In this document: in pieces, positions 15,266 through 23,683 of the stretch
Numbering within the stretch: position 1 is the first letter of the stretch
How the letters are laid out: each line of letters begins with the position of its first letter
Source of the DNA: an uncultured Clostridia bacterium
GTDB lineage: Bacteria > Bacillota > Clostridia > TANB77 > CAG-508
Assembly (NCBI GenBank): GCA_944393485.1
Contig: CALYAJ010000008.1
Span: forward strand, 1-47,356
Direction of reading: 5' to 3'
Length of the DNA: 47,356 bases
Translations under genes and position numbers: made by a program
Notes under the pieces: model-generated
What the model was told of the DNA's origin: nothing
The model's database searches: none
The model's input: only the letters and a program-made list of their open reading frames with translations

Positions 15266-16309
15266 CTAATTGTTATTTTGTTCTTTTTGTTTTAAAAATT
15301 CTTCTGTCATCTTCTCTACTGCCTTGTTTTTAACGAATTGTTCTGCTTGAATGACCGTGTATTCGAATAATTTTTCATCACTACTTCCATGTGCTTTTAC
15401 TACAGGTTTTTTTACTCCTAAAAATAAAGCTCCACCATATATTTTGTAATCCATTTTTTTAGAAAATCTTTTTATTGCTGGCAAACATGGAATACTACAA
15501 ATTTTTGATAAAAGATTTTTCTTTAAGCTTTCTGTTAGAGAAACTTTTACTAATTTTCCAACTCCTTCTGTTGTTTTTAAGAAAATATTACCTGTAAATC
15601 CATCAGTTACTATTGCATGAACTTTACCAGAGAAAGCATCTCTTCCTTCTATATTTCCGATAAAATTAATATCTAATTCTTCTGATTTTTCTTTTAATAA
15701 ATCATATGACTCTTTAGTCAATTCATTACCTTTTGTTTCTTCAGTTCCAATGTTTAATAATCCAATTGCAGGTTTTTCTATTCCAAAAGTATTTTTTAAA
15801 TAAATAGAAGCCATTTGTGCAAATTGTAATAAGTTTATTGGCTTACAATTCGTATTAGAACCACAATCCATTAATAATAATTGACTTTTATGTGCTGGCA
15901 ATATTCCTGCCAATGCAGGTCTGTCTATACCTTTTATTCTACCAACTAATAATGTAGCTCCTGTAAGTAAAGCTCCTGAATTTCCTGCAGATATAAATAC
16001 ATCTCCTTGACCTTGTTTTAATAAATTAAAACCAACTACCATTGAAGAATCCTTTTTATGTTTTATTGCAACAGTTGGTGTATCTTCCATTTCTATAGTT
16101 TCTGTAGTATGATGTATTTTTATTCTATCCGAAATATCTGATATTTTATCTTTACCATATAATTCCTTAATTCTATTATTAATTACTTCTTCATTTCCTA
16201 CTAGTAATATTTCTGTTGAACTATCTAGTTTGTTTATGGCGTTAATTGCCCCTTTTATATTAGCATCTGGTGCATTATCTCCACCCATTGCATCTAGTAG
16301 TATAACCAT
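15266..16309 (-). CDS. plsX: Phosphate acyltransferase PlsX
   Basis: Converts acyl-ACP to acyl-phosphate, the first committed step of phosphatidic acid synthesis by the PlsX/PlsY route; peripheral membrane enzyme. The 347-residue product begins VILLDAMGGDNAP and has the family segments VGNEE, ISAGNSGALLTGATLLVGRIKGIDRPALAG, LLMDCGSNTNCKP, NIGTEETKGN and VTDGFTGNIFLKTTEG. The start at 16309 follows GGAGG; an upstream Met at 16324 overlaps that site. A weak promoter (TTGCTT-17-TACAAT, ending near 16344) may drive plsX-acpP. I see no convincing FapR operator. Confidence 0.96.
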   Translation of the reverse strand: MVILLDAMGGDNAPDANIKGAINAINKLDSSTEILLVGNEEVINNRIKELYGKDKISDISDRIKIHHTTETIEMEDTPTVAIKHKKDSSMVVGFNLLKQGQGDVFISAGNSGALLTGATLLVGRIKGIDRPALAGILPAHKSQLLLMDCGSNTNCKPINLLQFAQMASIYLKNTFGIEKPAIGLLNIGTEETKGNELTKESYDLLKEKSEELDINFIGNIEGRDAFSGKVHAIVTDGFTGNIFLKTTEGVGKLVKVSLTESLKKNLLSKICSIPCLPAIKRFSKKMDYKIYGGALFLGVKKPVVKAHGSSDEKLFEYTVIQAEQFVKNKAVEKMTEEFLKQKEQNNN

Positions 16310-16482
16310 CTTTGTTTCCTCCATCTTGTTTTGATTTATTTATTGTATTATTTCTTTTTTTAAAAAGCAATACTTTTTGACCAAATAGTTTAGTTTTATA
16401 TAATAAGTTTTAGTGATTATCTAGAATATGTTTGTCCACTTTATATATTGGCTTATTATTGTAGTGTAATGATTTATAACAC

Positions 16483-16517
16483 AAAAAAGAAGTACACCAT
16501 AATGATGCACTTCTTTT
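16483..16517 (-). terminator. Terminator after tuf
   Basis: On the minus strand AAAAGAAGTGCA pairs with TGTACTTCTTTT (one G-U pair) around a 9-nt loop and runs into TTTTTTG. It begins 11 bp after the tuf stop and closes the rpsL-rpsG-fusA-tuf group. Confidence 0.85.
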
Positions 16518-16527
16518 AATTTATATA

Positions 16528-17730
16528 TTATTCAAATATTTTAGAAACAACACCTGAACCAACTGTTCTTCCACCTTCACGGATAGCGAATCTTAATCCT
16601 TCTTCCATAGCGATTGGTGTGATTAGTTCGATTGTCATATCTACGTTATCTCCTGGCATAACCATTTCTGTTCCAGCAGGTAATTCGATAACACCTGTAA
16701 CGTCTGTTGTTCTGAAATAGAATTGTGGTCTATATCCATTGAAGAATGGTGTATGTCTTCCACCTTCTTCTTTTGTTAATACATAAACTTCTGCTTTGAA
16801 TTTTGTATGTGGATGTATTGTTCCTGGTTTTGCTAAAACTTGACCTCTTTCAATTTCATTTCTTTGAATTCCTCTTAAAAGAACTCCTATATTATCTCCA
16901 GCTTCTGCTTGATCTAATAATTTTCTGAACATTTCAACACCTGTAACAACTGTCTTTTTCTTTTCTTGTGAAAGTCCAACAATTTCAACTTCTTCAGAAA
17001 CTTTTATTGTTCCTCTTTCTACTCTACCTGTTGCAACTGTTCCTCTACCAGTAATTGTGAATACATCTTCTACTGGCATTAAGAATGGTTGATCAACTGG
17101 TCTTTCTGGTGTTGGTATATATGAATCAACTGCATCCATTAATTCTTTTATGCATTGATATTCTGGTGCATTAGGATCTGTTGATGTAGACTCTAATACT
17201 TTTAATGAAGATCCTTTTATTACTGGAATTTCATCTCCTGGGAAATCATAGCTTGATAATAAGTCTCTAACTTCCATTTCAACTAAATCTAATAATTCTG
17301 GATCATCAACCATGTCGCATTTGTTTAAATATACAACTATATATTTAACACCAACTTGTCTTGCAAGTAATATATGCTCTCTTGTTTGAGGCATTGGACC
17401 ATCAGCTGCAGAAACAACTAATATTGCTCCATCCATTTGAGCAGCACCTGTAATCATGTTCTTTACGTAGTCTGCGTGTCCTGGGCAGTCAACGTGTGCA
17501 TAGTGTCTGTTTTCTGTTTCATATTCAACGTGTGCTGTGTTAATTGTGATTCCTCTTGCTTTTTCTTCTGGAGCACTATCGATTGCATCATATGCTTCGA
17601 AATTAGCTCTTCCTAATAATGATAAATATTTTGTAATAGCTGCTGTTGTTGTTGTTTTACCATGGTCAACGTGTCCGATTGTACCAATGTTAACGTGTGG
17701 CTTTGATCTAACAAATTTTTCTTTAGCCAT
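16528..17730 (-). CDS. tuf: Elongation factor Tu
   Basis: GTPase that carries aminoacyl-tRNA to the ribosome. The 400-residue product has G1 GHVDHGKT, the switch-I segment [16 protein letters not shown]3 DCPGH, G4 NKCD, domain II ([13 protein letters not shown]) and domain III ending in [22 protein letters not shown] precedes the ATG. It follows fusA by 125 bp, with its own promoter in between, so it can be made independently of the ribosomal proteins. Base composition is slightly higher in G+C than neighbours, as expected for a highly expressed gene. Confidence 0.98.
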   Translation of the reverse strand: MAKEKFVRSKPHVNIGTIGHVDHGKTTTTAAITKYLSLLGRANFEAYDAIDSAPEEKARGITINTAHVEYETENRHYAHVDCPGHADYVKNMITGAAQMDGAILVVSAADGPMPQTREHILLARQVGVKYIVVYLNKCDMVDDPELLDLVEMEVRDLLSSYDFPGDEIPVIKGSSLKVLESTSTDPNAPEYQCIKELMDAVDSYIPTPERPVDQPFLMPVEDVFTITGRGTVATGRVERGTIKVSEEVEIVGLSQEKKKTVVTGVEMFRKLLDQAEAGDNIGVLLRGIQRNEIERGQVLAKPGTIHPHTKFKAEVYVLTKEEGGRHTPFFNGYRPQFYFRTTDVTGVIELPAGTEMVMPGDNVDMTIELITPIAMEEGLRFAIREGGRTVGSGVVSKIFE

Positions 17731-17811
17731 TTTTATTCCTCCTTTAATTTTTTGAGATTTTCATCTCTATATTTTATTTTCTTTTTGACGCATTTTATTT
17801 TTTCGAACTTC

Positions 17812-17840
17812 ATTTTATACTATATTCTGTAAAAAATCAA
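17812..17840 (-). promoter_or_regulatory. Promoter for tuf
   Basis: On the minus strand TTGATT (17840-17835) and TAAAAT (17817-17812) are 17 bp apart, immediately after the fusA stop. The leader contains a small GAGAT-GAAA-ATCTC hairpin (17754-17767) just before the ribosome site. Confidence 0.6.
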
Positions 17841-17855
17841 GTAAAATGCTAAATA

Positions 17856-19940
17856 TTATTCGCTTTTCTTTCCTCTTGTAGCTACAATTTGTTCTAATAT
17901 TGATTTTGGAACTTCTTCATAGTGTGATGGTTCCATTGAATATGTTCCTCTACCTTGTGTTTTAGAACGTAAATCTGTAGCATATCCAAACATTTCTGAT
18001 AATGGAATAAATGCATGGATTTCTTGCATTCCATCATTTCCGTCCATTCCTTCCATTCTTCCACGTCTAGAGTTTACATCTCCAATAACTTCTCCCATAT
18101 ATTCTTCTGGAACAGTTATTTCTACTTTCATGATAGGTTCTAGAATAACAACACCTGATTGTTTACATCCTTCTTTAAATGCCATTGATGCTGCAATCTT
18201 GAATGCCATTTCTGAAGAGTCAACTTCATGGTAAGATCCATCTACTAATGTAGCTTTGAAATCTATAACTGGGTATCCAGCTAAATAACCACCTTCAGCT
18301 GCTTCTCTCATACCTTGTTCGATTGGTTTAATGTATTCCTTAGGAACAACACCACCAACAATTTTACTTTCGAACTCTATTCCTTTTCCTGGCTCTAATG
18401 GTTCCATTTCAAACCAAACATCACCATATTGACCTTTACCTCCAGATTGACGAATGAATTTACCTTGAACTTTAACAGGTTTTTTAATTGTTTCTTTATA
18501 AGCAACTTGTGGTTTACCTACATTACATTCAACTTTAAATTCTCTTTTCAATCTATCAACAATAATGTCTAAGTGTAATTCACCCATACCAGCGATGATT
18601 GTTTGTCCTGTTTCATGATTTGTATATGTTTTGAATGTTGGATCTTCTTCTGCTAGTTTTGATAATGCTATACCCATTTTTTCTTGTGCTACTTTGTCTT
18701 TTGGTTCGATAGCAATATCGATAACTGGCTCTGGGAATTCCATTGATTCTAATATTACTGGATGATCTATATCACACAAAGTATCACCAGTTGTAACTTC
18801 TTTTAGTCCAACTGCTGCAGCAATATCTCCTGCATATACTTTATCTATGTCTTCTCTGTGATTAGAGTGCATTTGTAATATTCTTCCGATTCTTTCTTTT
18901 TTATCTTTATTTGCATTTAATACTGTTGAACCAGACTCTAATGTTCCTGAATATACTCTAAAGAAACATAATTTTCCAACAAATGGGTCTGTAGCAATTT
19001 TAAATGCTAATGCTGCGAATGGTTCTGAATCTGATGTTTTTCTTTCAACTTCATTACCTTCTTCGTCAACACCTTTGATATGTGGTATATCTAATGGTGA
19101 TGGCATATAATCAACTATTGCATTTAATAATTCTTGAACACCTTTGTTTTTATATGAAGAACCACAAGTTACTGGAACTATTGTGTTTGCAATTGTTCCT
19201 GCACGTAAACCTTTTTTAATTTCTTCATCTGTTAATGTTTCACCTTCTAGGTATTTCATCATTAATTCTTCATCTTGTTCAGCAACTGCTTCTATCATTT
19301 TATCATGATATTCTTGGGCTAAATCTTTCATATCATCAGGAATATCTGTTTCTTCTATTTCTTTTCCTAAATCATCTTTATGAATGAATGCCCTCATTTT
19401 GATTAAGTCTACTATACCTTTAAACCCATCTTCTGCTCCAATTGGTAATTGGATTGGTACAGCATTTGCTTTTAATCTATTTTTTAATTGGTCAACACAA
19501 AGCATAAAGTTTGCTCCTGTGATGTCCATTTTATTAACATATACCATTCTTGGTACTTGATATTTATCAGCTTGTCTCCAAACTGTTTCTGTTTGTGGTT
19601 GAACTCCACCTTTTGCAGCAAGTACTGTAACTGCACCATCAAGAACTCTTAAAGATCTTTGAACTTCTACTGTAAAGTCAACGTGTCCTGGTGTATCAAT
19701 AATATTTATTCTGTTATTGTTCCAGAAACAAGTTGTAGCAGCAGATGTTATTGTGATACCTCTTTCTTGTTCTTGTTCCATCCAGTCCATTGTAGCTGCA
19801 CCTTCGTGAACTTCTCCTATTTTATGAGTTTTTCCTGTATAGAAAAGTATTCTCTCTGTTGTTGTTGTTTTACCAGCATCAATGTGAGCCATAATTCCTA
19901 TATTTCTTGTTCTCTCTAATGGATATGCTCTTCCTGCCAA
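17856..19940 (-). CDS. fusA: Elongation factor G
   Basis: GTPase that drives translocation of tRNA and mRNA on the ribosome. The 694-residue product has G1 [12 protein letters not shown]3 [10 protein letters not shown]4 NKMD and the full five-domain length, including domain IV ([14 protein letters not shown]) and a C-terminal domain V ending in [14 protein letters not shown]. The start codon is TTG at 19938-19940, eight bases after GAGGGGAGG. A TTG start is unusual for so highly expressed a gene, but the ribosome site is very strong. It lies between rpsG and tuf in the classical str-operon order. Confidence 0.98.
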   Translation of the reverse strand: MAGRAYPLERTRNIGIMAHIDAGKTTTTERILFYTGKTHKIGEVHEGAATMDWMEQEQERGITITSAATTCFWNNNRINIIDTPGHVDFTVEVQRSLRVLDGAVTVLAAKGGVQPQTETVWRQADKYQVPRMVYVNKMDITGANFMLCVDQLKNRLKANAVPIQLPIGAEDGFKGIVDLIKMRAFIHKDDLGKEIEETDIPDDMKDLAQEYHDKMIEAVAEQDEELMMKYLEGETLTDEEIKKGLRAGTIANTIVPVTCGSSYKNKGVQELLNAIVDYMPSPLDIPHIKGVDEEGNEVERKTSDSEPFAALAFKIATDPFVGKLCFFRVYSGTLESGSTVLNANKDKKERIGRILQMHSNHREDIDKVYAGDIAAAVGLKEVTTGDTLCDIDHPVILESMEFPEPVIDIAIEPKDKVAQEKMGIALSKLAEEDPTFKTYTNHETGQTIIAGMGELHLDIIVDRLKREFKVECNVGKPQVAYKETIKKPVKVQGKFIRQSGGKGQYGDVWFEMEPLEPGKGIEFESKIVGGVVPKEYIKPIEQGMREAAEGGYLAGYPVIDFKATLVDGSYHEVDSSEMAFKIAASMAFKEGCKQSGVVILEPIMKVEITVPEEYMGEVIGDVNSRRGRMEGMDGNDGMQEIHAFIPLSEMFGYATDLRSKTQGRGTYSMEPSHYEEVPKSILEQIVATRGKKSE

Positions 19941-20010
19941 CTTTATTTCCTCCCCTCATTGTTACTATAAAGTTTTATATCTCTTAATATGCTCTTTTTT
20001 AGCATTATTA

Positions 20011-20481
20011 TTACCATTTATAATGTGCAAATGCTTTGTTTGCTTCTGCCATTCTATGTGTATCTTCTTTCTTCTTGAATGCTCCACCGTTTCCGTTTAT
20101 AGCATCTATAATTTCTCCGGCTAATTTTTCTGCCATTGTTTTTTCATGTCTTGTTCTTGCATATCTAACTAACCATCTTAAACCTAAAGTTTGTCTTCTT
20201 TCTGGTCTAATTTCTAATGGAACTTGGTATGTAGCTCCACCAACTCTTCTAGCTTTAACTTCAAGAACTGGCATAATGTTATTTAGTGCTTCTTCAAAAA
20301 CTTCTAGTGGATCTCTTTGCTCTTTTTCTTTTACAATGTCAAATGCACCGTAAACTATTTTTTGAGCAATTGATTTTTTACCATCTAGCATAATATTGTT
20401 TACTAATTTTGTAACAACTTTACTATTGTATACTGGATCTGGTAAAACTTCTCTTTTTGCTATATATCCTTTTCTTGGCAC
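20011..20481 (-). CDS. rpsG: 30S ribosomal protein S7
   Basis: Primary binding protein of the 3' domain of 16S rRNA. The 156-residue product shows [15 protein letters not shown], the central [16 protein letters not shown] block and [13 protein letters not shown] at the C terminus. The start is GTG with AAGGAGGG nine bases before it. In Escherichia coli, S7 represses its own synthesis by binding the rpsL-rpsG gap; here that gap is 143 bp and folds strongly (20508-20606), so a similar circuit is plausible. Confidence 0.98.
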   Translation of the reverse strand: MPRKGYIAKREVLPDPVYNSKVVTKLVNNIMLDGKKSIAQKIVYGAFDIVKEKEQRDPLEVFEEALNNIMPVLEVKARRVGGATYQVPLEIRPERRQTLGLRWLVRYARTRHEKTMAEKLAGEIIDAINGNGGAFKKKEDTHRMAEANKAFAHYKW

Positions 20482-20507
20482 TATTCTTCCCTCCTTAATT
20501 AAATTTT

Positions 20508-20606
20508 GATACTTATTTAGTATCTAGGTACTCTGAAAAGTTTTTTCTTTTCCGTATAGTGCTATATATCCTAAATTTAAGTACCTTAAATTAGTAATTA
20601 GCACTA
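20508..20606 (-). promoter_or_regulatory. Structured rpsL-rpsG intergenic RNA, candidate S7 autoregulation site
   Basis: On the minus-strand RNA, TAGTGCTA (20606-20599) pairs with TAGCACTA (20564-20557). Inside it AATTTAAG (20592-20585) pairs with CTTAAATT (20581-20574) around a 3-nt loop. AGGTACT, covering that apical loop (20586-20580), is perfectly complementary to AGTACCT further on (20532-20526), which would give a pseudoknot or a switch. GATACT/AGTATC (20508-20524) forms a last hairpin next to the rpsG ribosome site. Function is inferred from position. Confidence 0.5.
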
Positions 20607-20624
20607 GTTTAATTTTCCTAAATT

Positions 20625-21038
20625 TTATTTTTTAGGTCTTTTTGCTCCGTATTTTGATCTACCTTGCATTCTGTCTTTAACACCTGCTGTATCTAATGTT
20701 CCTCTAATAATATGATATCTAACACCTGGAAGGTCTTTAACTCTTCCTCCTCTTATTAGAACAACACTGTGTTCTTGTAAGTTATGTCCTATTCCTGGGA
20801 TATAAGATGTTACTTCATAACCATTAGAAAGTCTAACTCTGGCAACTTTTCTTAATGCTGAATTAGGTTTCTTTGGTGTTACAGTTTTAACTACTGTACA
20901 AACTCCTCTTTTTTGTGGTGCTCTATGGTTAGTTTGTCTATTTTTCTTAGAGTTGTAACCATGTTGCAAAGCTGGAGCTGTTGATTTTGTAATTGATGTT
21001 TTTCTTCCTTTTCTTACTAATTGATTAATTGTTGGCAC
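20625..21038 (-). CDS. rpsL: 30S ribosomal protein S12
   Basis: Ribosomal protein S12 at the decoding centre. The 137-residue product has the Firmicutes-type insertion before QKRGVCTVV and the conserved [15 protein letters not shown] and [14 protein letters not shown] loops. Both positions linked to streptomycin resistance (the second Lys of PKKPNS and the Lys of RVKDLPG) carry the wild-type lysine. The start is GTG after TAGGAGGTGA. It is the first gene of the str group here; rpoB/rpoC and rplJL are not upstream, where an accessory island lies instead. Confidence 0.98.
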   Translation of the reverse strand: MPTINQLVRKGRKTSITKSTAPALQHGYNSKKNRQTNHRAPQKRGVCTVVKTVTPKKPNSALRKVARVRLSNGYEVTSYIPGIGHNLQEHSVVLIRGGRVKDLPGVRYHIIRGTLDTAGVKDRMQGRSKYGAKRPKK

Positions 21039-21096
21039 TTAAATTTCACCTCCTATTTTTTATTGCCTATTTGTGCATAATACACTAGCGTGAACT

Positions 21097-21125
21097 ATTT
21101 TATCATCAAAATATACCAATGTCAA
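21097..21125 (-). promoter_or_regulatory. Strong promoter for the rpsL-rpsG-fusA group
   Basis: On the minus strand TTGACA (21125-21120) and TAAAAT (21102-21097) are 17 bp apart. The predicted leader before rpsL is about 50 nt. Confidence 0.8.
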
Positions 21126-21216
21126 TATTTGGAGTGCTTTTTTCTTGAGTTTATTTATACAATTTTTTATTTTTAAATTAATTTATCATTAATAATCTTA
21201 TTCCTTATAAAAACGC

Positions 21217-21263
21217 AAAAAAAAGGAGGTCAACTTCAGCAAATTTCGCCTCTGTTTTCCTCC
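21217..21263 (-). terminator. Probable terminator after the 141-aa membrane protein gene
   Basis: On the minus strand GGAGG (21263-21259) can pair with CCTCC (21229-21225), with further weak pairing inside, followed by eight T. The stem is imperfect but the U tract is strong and is placed just after the stop at 21271. Confidence 0.5.
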
Positions 21264-21270
21264 CTCTGCC

Positions 21271-21696
21271 TCACTCCTTTGGTGGCTCCACAGGTTGAGC
21301 TTCCGCTGTTACCTGTGTCTTCTCCGGAACTTGCTCTTTTTCTTGTTGCACTTTTCGTTTTGCTTTGTTACGTCTTTTTCCTCTAAAAGACCGTCCCAAA
21401 GACCGTCCCATTGCAACTCCAAGTATAACGAACAGTACATCTCTTATTATTCCCCCTATTGTGAGGTACTTAAAGAGAACATCTGCAAGCTCCTGCCAGC
21501 CACTATCGGTAATACTCGTAAGTACGATGAACGCACCTATGACGATTACCCATGTGATGGACTTTGCCAAAATTCTTAACATTTCTACTGCTTCTGCACA
21601 ACAAAACATTAAAAATTTTGGCCAGTTCTTAATCCACCATTTTAGTGGAGGCCTTTTTCTTTTGGAAGACCGCTGCTGTCTTTCGTCTGTTGCCAT
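21271..21696 (-). CDS. Small two-helix membrane protein with basic and Pro/Glu-rich tails
   Basis: A 141-residue protein of unknown function. A basic N terminus (RSSKRKR) is followed by Trp-rich KWWIKNWPKF, hydrophobic helices at about 45-64 and 78-98, then a strongly basic stretch (RSFRGKRRNKAKRK) and a charged Pro/Glu/Gln tail. The start at 21696 follows AAGGAGGGTGATT. Codon use and G+C are clearly higher than in flanking genes, which suggests recent transfer. The segment GWQELADVLFKYLTIGGIIRD resembles the middle of the adjacent 77-residue protein, so the two may be distant paralogues. It has its own promoter and terminator. Confidence 0.7.
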   Translation of the reverse strand: MATDERQQRSSKRKRPPLKWWIKNWPKFLMFCCAEAVEMLRILAKSITWVIVIGAFIVLTSITDSGWQELADVLFKYLTIGGIIRDVLFVILGVAMGRSLGRSFRGKRRNKAKRKVQQEKEQVPEKTQVTAEAQPVEPPKE

Positions 21697-21740
21697 AATC
21701 ACCCTCCTTATTTTTATGCAACAAATAAAGTTACTAATTA

Positions 21741-21770
21741 ATTATACCATCTTTTTATAATTTATGTAAA
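21741..21770 (-). promoter_or_regulatory. Promoter for the 141-aa membrane protein gene
   Basis: On the minus strand TTTACA (21770-21765) and TATAAT (21746-21741) are 18 bp apart. A closely similar sequence (AAATTATAAAAAATGGATAAT) recurs on the minus strand around 22205-22226. Confidence 0.6.
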
Positions 21771-21847
21771 GTTTTATGTGTTTTTTAGCATTTTATATTT
21801 TTACAGTCAAATAATAGCTTTATATAGTTTGTTTTAAACAAAAGTTG

Positions 21848-21870
21848 AGGGCATGCAGTCTGCATGCCCT
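21848..21870 (-). terminator. Terminator after the 77-aa membrane protein gene
   Basis: A perfect 10-bp GC-rich stem (AGGGCATGCA and TGCATGCCCT) with a 3-nt loop, followed on the minus strand by CAACTTTTGTTT. It is the most GC-rich hairpin in this part of the window and fits the higher G+C of the gene it ends. Confidence 0.75.
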
Positions 21871-21878
21871 GTCGGTCG

Positions 21879-22112
21879 TTACTTTTTTCGGTTCTCGATC
21901 AAATGAACGACAACAGCTGTAATCACAACTGTTATAGCCCACTTGATGACTGTGTCAATATTCTGGCGGATTCCTGCTCCCGCCCTTCCAAAAAGTCCTG
22001 CGAGAGTCTCCCAGACTTTGTCAAAGTTGACACAGCCAGTCACAATCAGAAACACCAATATAATGGTGCATCCAACTGTGATTAGCCGAAAAATTTTTTC
22101 TCCTTTTTTCAT
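21879..22112 (-). CDS. Small two-helix membrane protein
   Basis: A 77-residue protein of unknown function. A basic start (MKKGEKIFR) leads into a helix at about 9-27. A short amphipathic segment (VWETLAGLFGRAGAGIRQN) is followed by a second helix (about 54-71) and a basic end (ENRKK). The first helix ends in VTGC, but the protein continues into a second helix, so a lipoprotein signal is less likely than a hairpin-like membrane insertion. The start at 22112 follows GGAGGT. G+C is well above that of the neighbours. It resembles the core of the next gene downstream (21271-21696), as if duplicated. A size like that of small holin-like proteins is noted, but no other phage gene is nearby. Confidence 0.65.
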   Translation of the reverse strand: MKKGEKIFRLITVGCTIILVFLIVTGCVNFDKVWETLAGLFGRAGAGIRQNIDTVIKWAITVVITAVVVHLIENRKK

Positions 22113-22142
22113 TTTTTTTACCTCCAATCATAATCTTTTATA

Positions 22143-22171
22143 ATTATAACATTTTATGTAAAACGAGTCAA
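22143..22171 (-). promoter_or_regulatory. Promoter for the 77-aa membrane protein gene
   Basis: On the minus strand TTGACT (22171-22166) and a perfect TATAAT (22148-22143) are 17 bp apart. It is divergent from the plus-strand promoter at 22236-22264, with 64 bp between the two -35 boxes. Confidence 0.75.
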
Positions 22172-22235
22172 GAAGTGCCTATACTTCACATTTCTTTCGA
22201 TATTATCCATTTTTTATAATTTACATAATGAGTTG

Positions 22236-22264
22236 TTGACATTATTTCCATTTTTTAGTATAAT
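22236..22264 (+). promoter_or_regulatory. Consensus promoter for the 54-aa / 378-aa gene pair
   Basis: A perfect TTGACA (22236-22241) and a perfect TATAAT (22259-22264) are 17 bp apart. The transcript would start near 22271 and lead straight into AAAGGAGG at 22290-22297. Confidence 0.85.
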
Positions 22265-22325
22265 CATTAATGTAAGTGTACTACTAAAGAAAGGAGGAAA
22301 TCTTAATTATTTAAGATAAATTAAT

Positions 22326-22490
22326 ATGGAAAACAAAAAAATTATAACTGAAGAAGAATTTAAAAAAATGACTCCAAATGAAGTAGCAACTTATAAATTA
22401 GCATTAGAAAAACTATCTTTAGACGTAGATAGTTTAATTGAAAGATGTGACAAATTATTAGAAAAATATAAAAAAAAGGATGTTAAATAG
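22326..22490 (+). CDS. Small charged helical protein, 54 aa
   Basis: A short gene preceded by a consensus promoter. The product starts MENKKIITEEEFKKM, continues with an acidic and Leu-rich helix (LALEKLSLDVDSLIERCDKLLEKY) and ends in KKKDVK; it is predicted to be entirely alpha-helical. The strong ribosome site AAAGGAGG is 28 bases before the ATG. A small hairpin (TCTTAA-TTAT-TTAAGA, 22301-22316) sits between them and would bring the two closer. The stop is followed, 12 bp later, by the 378-residue gene, whose own GGAGG touches this stop. The pair probably works together, but no function can be assigned. Confidence 0.7.
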   Translation: MENKKIITEEEFKKMTPNEVATYKLALEKLSLDVDSLIERCDKLLEKYKKKDVK

Positions 22491-22502
22491 GAGGTAAATT
22501 TT

Positions 22503-23639
22503 ATGCCAATTGAATTTCAAGAATTAGAAAACAAATATACTAATTCAGTTAGTAAATACAACACTTTAAAGCTTCATGCAAAAGAAATAGTAGAGAAAGA
22601 TGCTCTATTAAAATCTTATGAAGCTCAACTTGAATCATATTCAGAAGAAAGCTTATCAGCGGTTTCATCTCTATTAAGTGAAGATCAATTACACGAAATT
22701 GAACAAAAAAGAGAAGAATTATTAAGAAAAGTAGAAGCTTTAAAAAATGATACTTTATTAAAAAAGAAAGAAGAATTAACTCAAGCCAAAACTGAAATGG
22801 ATGAATATATTAGACAAGCTGAAACAAGTCCAGAATTTAAAGAAGCTGTTTATAATGGTATTATGGAAAAAGCCACAAAAGATATGAATCGTTATAGAAA
22901 AGAACAAGAAGCACCACAAACTTCTATGCTTTTAATCGAAAGATTAAAAGAAAAAGCAAAAACTGATAAATCTTTAGCAAAAACATTACGATTTATTAAT
23001 CAAGATAAATCTGATATTGCAACTTATAAAGCTACAATAAAATTAATGAAAGCAGATGGTCAAAACACAGATGAAATTGAAAAATCAATGGCTAAGAAAA
23101 ATGATTTATTAAAAAAATCAGGTGATAAATTAAAAGTATATATAACAGTTCATAAAGATCAACTAGGTCTTAGTGATGAAGACATAGATTTTACTAATAG
23201 TAATTCAAAAGCATTTTTTATAAACGAATTTATTTCACCTGATAGCAATAAAACTTTAGATGATTTCGAAAATGATTTTAAAGCACAAGCTGATGATTAT
23301 GATAAAAAGATTAAACATAATAAAAAAATATTTAAATATGCAGAAAACGATTTAGAAAATTTAAAAAATCCTGAGCAGGAGAAAATTAAAGTAAAAATTT
23401 GGGCGCAATTTATTCAAAGTATTACAGATTTATTTAAAAAATGTACTAATTACGTAAATACTGGTAAATTTGAATTACCTAATTCTACTCCAGAAGTTCA
23501 AGTTGTTAACACAACAGGAGACTGGAAAGATGCATATAAAACAAAAATAGGACAAGCAAAAATGGATGAAATTCGTAAAAATTACGAGAAAAGAATTAAA
23601 AACACTGAACGCCATAATTCAGGACCTGATGGTAGATAA
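22503..23639 (+). CDS. Coiled-coil protein of unknown function, 378 aa
   Basis: A highly charged, Lys/Glu-rich, mostly helical protein. Long coiled-coil segments are likely at about 1-135 and 250-300. A middle region (about 195-250) contains KLKVYITVHKDQLGLSDEDIDF. A more compact part (KIKVKIWAQFIQSITDLFKKCTNYVNTGKFELP) precedes a basic C-terminal helix ending in GPDGR. There is no signal peptide, no transmembrane helix and no nucleotide-binding motif. AGGAGGT precedes the ATG. It is one of the few plus-strand genes in a minus-strand region, with its own promoter upstream of the 54-residue gene and a shared bidirectional terminator. The AT-rich codon use fits the host, unlike the adjacent divergent membrane proteins. 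I do not recognise the family. Confidence 0.8.
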   Translation: MPIEFQELENKYTNSVSKYNTLKLHAKEIVEKDALLKSYEAQLESYSEESLSAVSSLLSEDQLHEIEQKREELLRKVEALKNDTLLKKKEELTQAKTEMDEYIRQAETSPEFKEAVYNGIMEKATKDMNRYRKEQEAPQTSMLLIERLKEKAKTDKSLAKTLRFINQDKSDIATYKATIKLMKADGQNTDEIEKSMAKKNDLLKKSGDKLKVYITVHKDQLGLSDEDIDFTNSNSKAFFINEFISPDSNKTLDDFENDFKAQADDYDKKIKHNKKIFKYAENDLENLKNPEQEKIKVKIWAQFIQSITDLFKKCTNYVNTGKFELPNSTPEVQVVNTTGDWKDAYKTKIGQAKMDEIRKNYEKRIKNTERHNSGPDGR

Positions 23640-23650
23640 TAAATTTCAAT

Positions 23651-23683
23651 AAAAAACAGGAAGTTTAAAACTTCCTGTTTTTT
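23651..23683. terminator. Bidirectional terminator shared with trmFO
   Basis: A nearly continuous palindrome: A-run plus ACAGGAAGTTT on the left and AAACTTCCTGT plus T-run on the right. It ends the 378-residue gene on the plus strand and trmFO on the minus strand. The trmFO stop codon (23665-23667) lies in its loop. Confidence 0.85.

Noticed and set aside
14950..16340. FapR operator controlling plsX-acpP
   Set aside because: I could not find the expected TTAGTACC-type inverted repeat near the promoter.
21879..22112. Lipoprotein signal (VTGC) in the 77-aa protein
   Set aside because: The cysteine follows a hydrophobic stretch, but the short protein continues to a second strong transmembrane helix with a basic end; the lipobox is weak.
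21271..22112. Prophage remnant based on holin-like size of the small membrane proteins
   Set aside because: No endolysin, structural, integrase or attachment-site sequence is near.
22326..23639. Toxin-antitoxin system formed by the 54-aa and 378-aa genes
   Set aside because: The size order fits loosely, but no toxin fold, DNA-binding antitoxin motif or autoregulatory palindrome can be seen.
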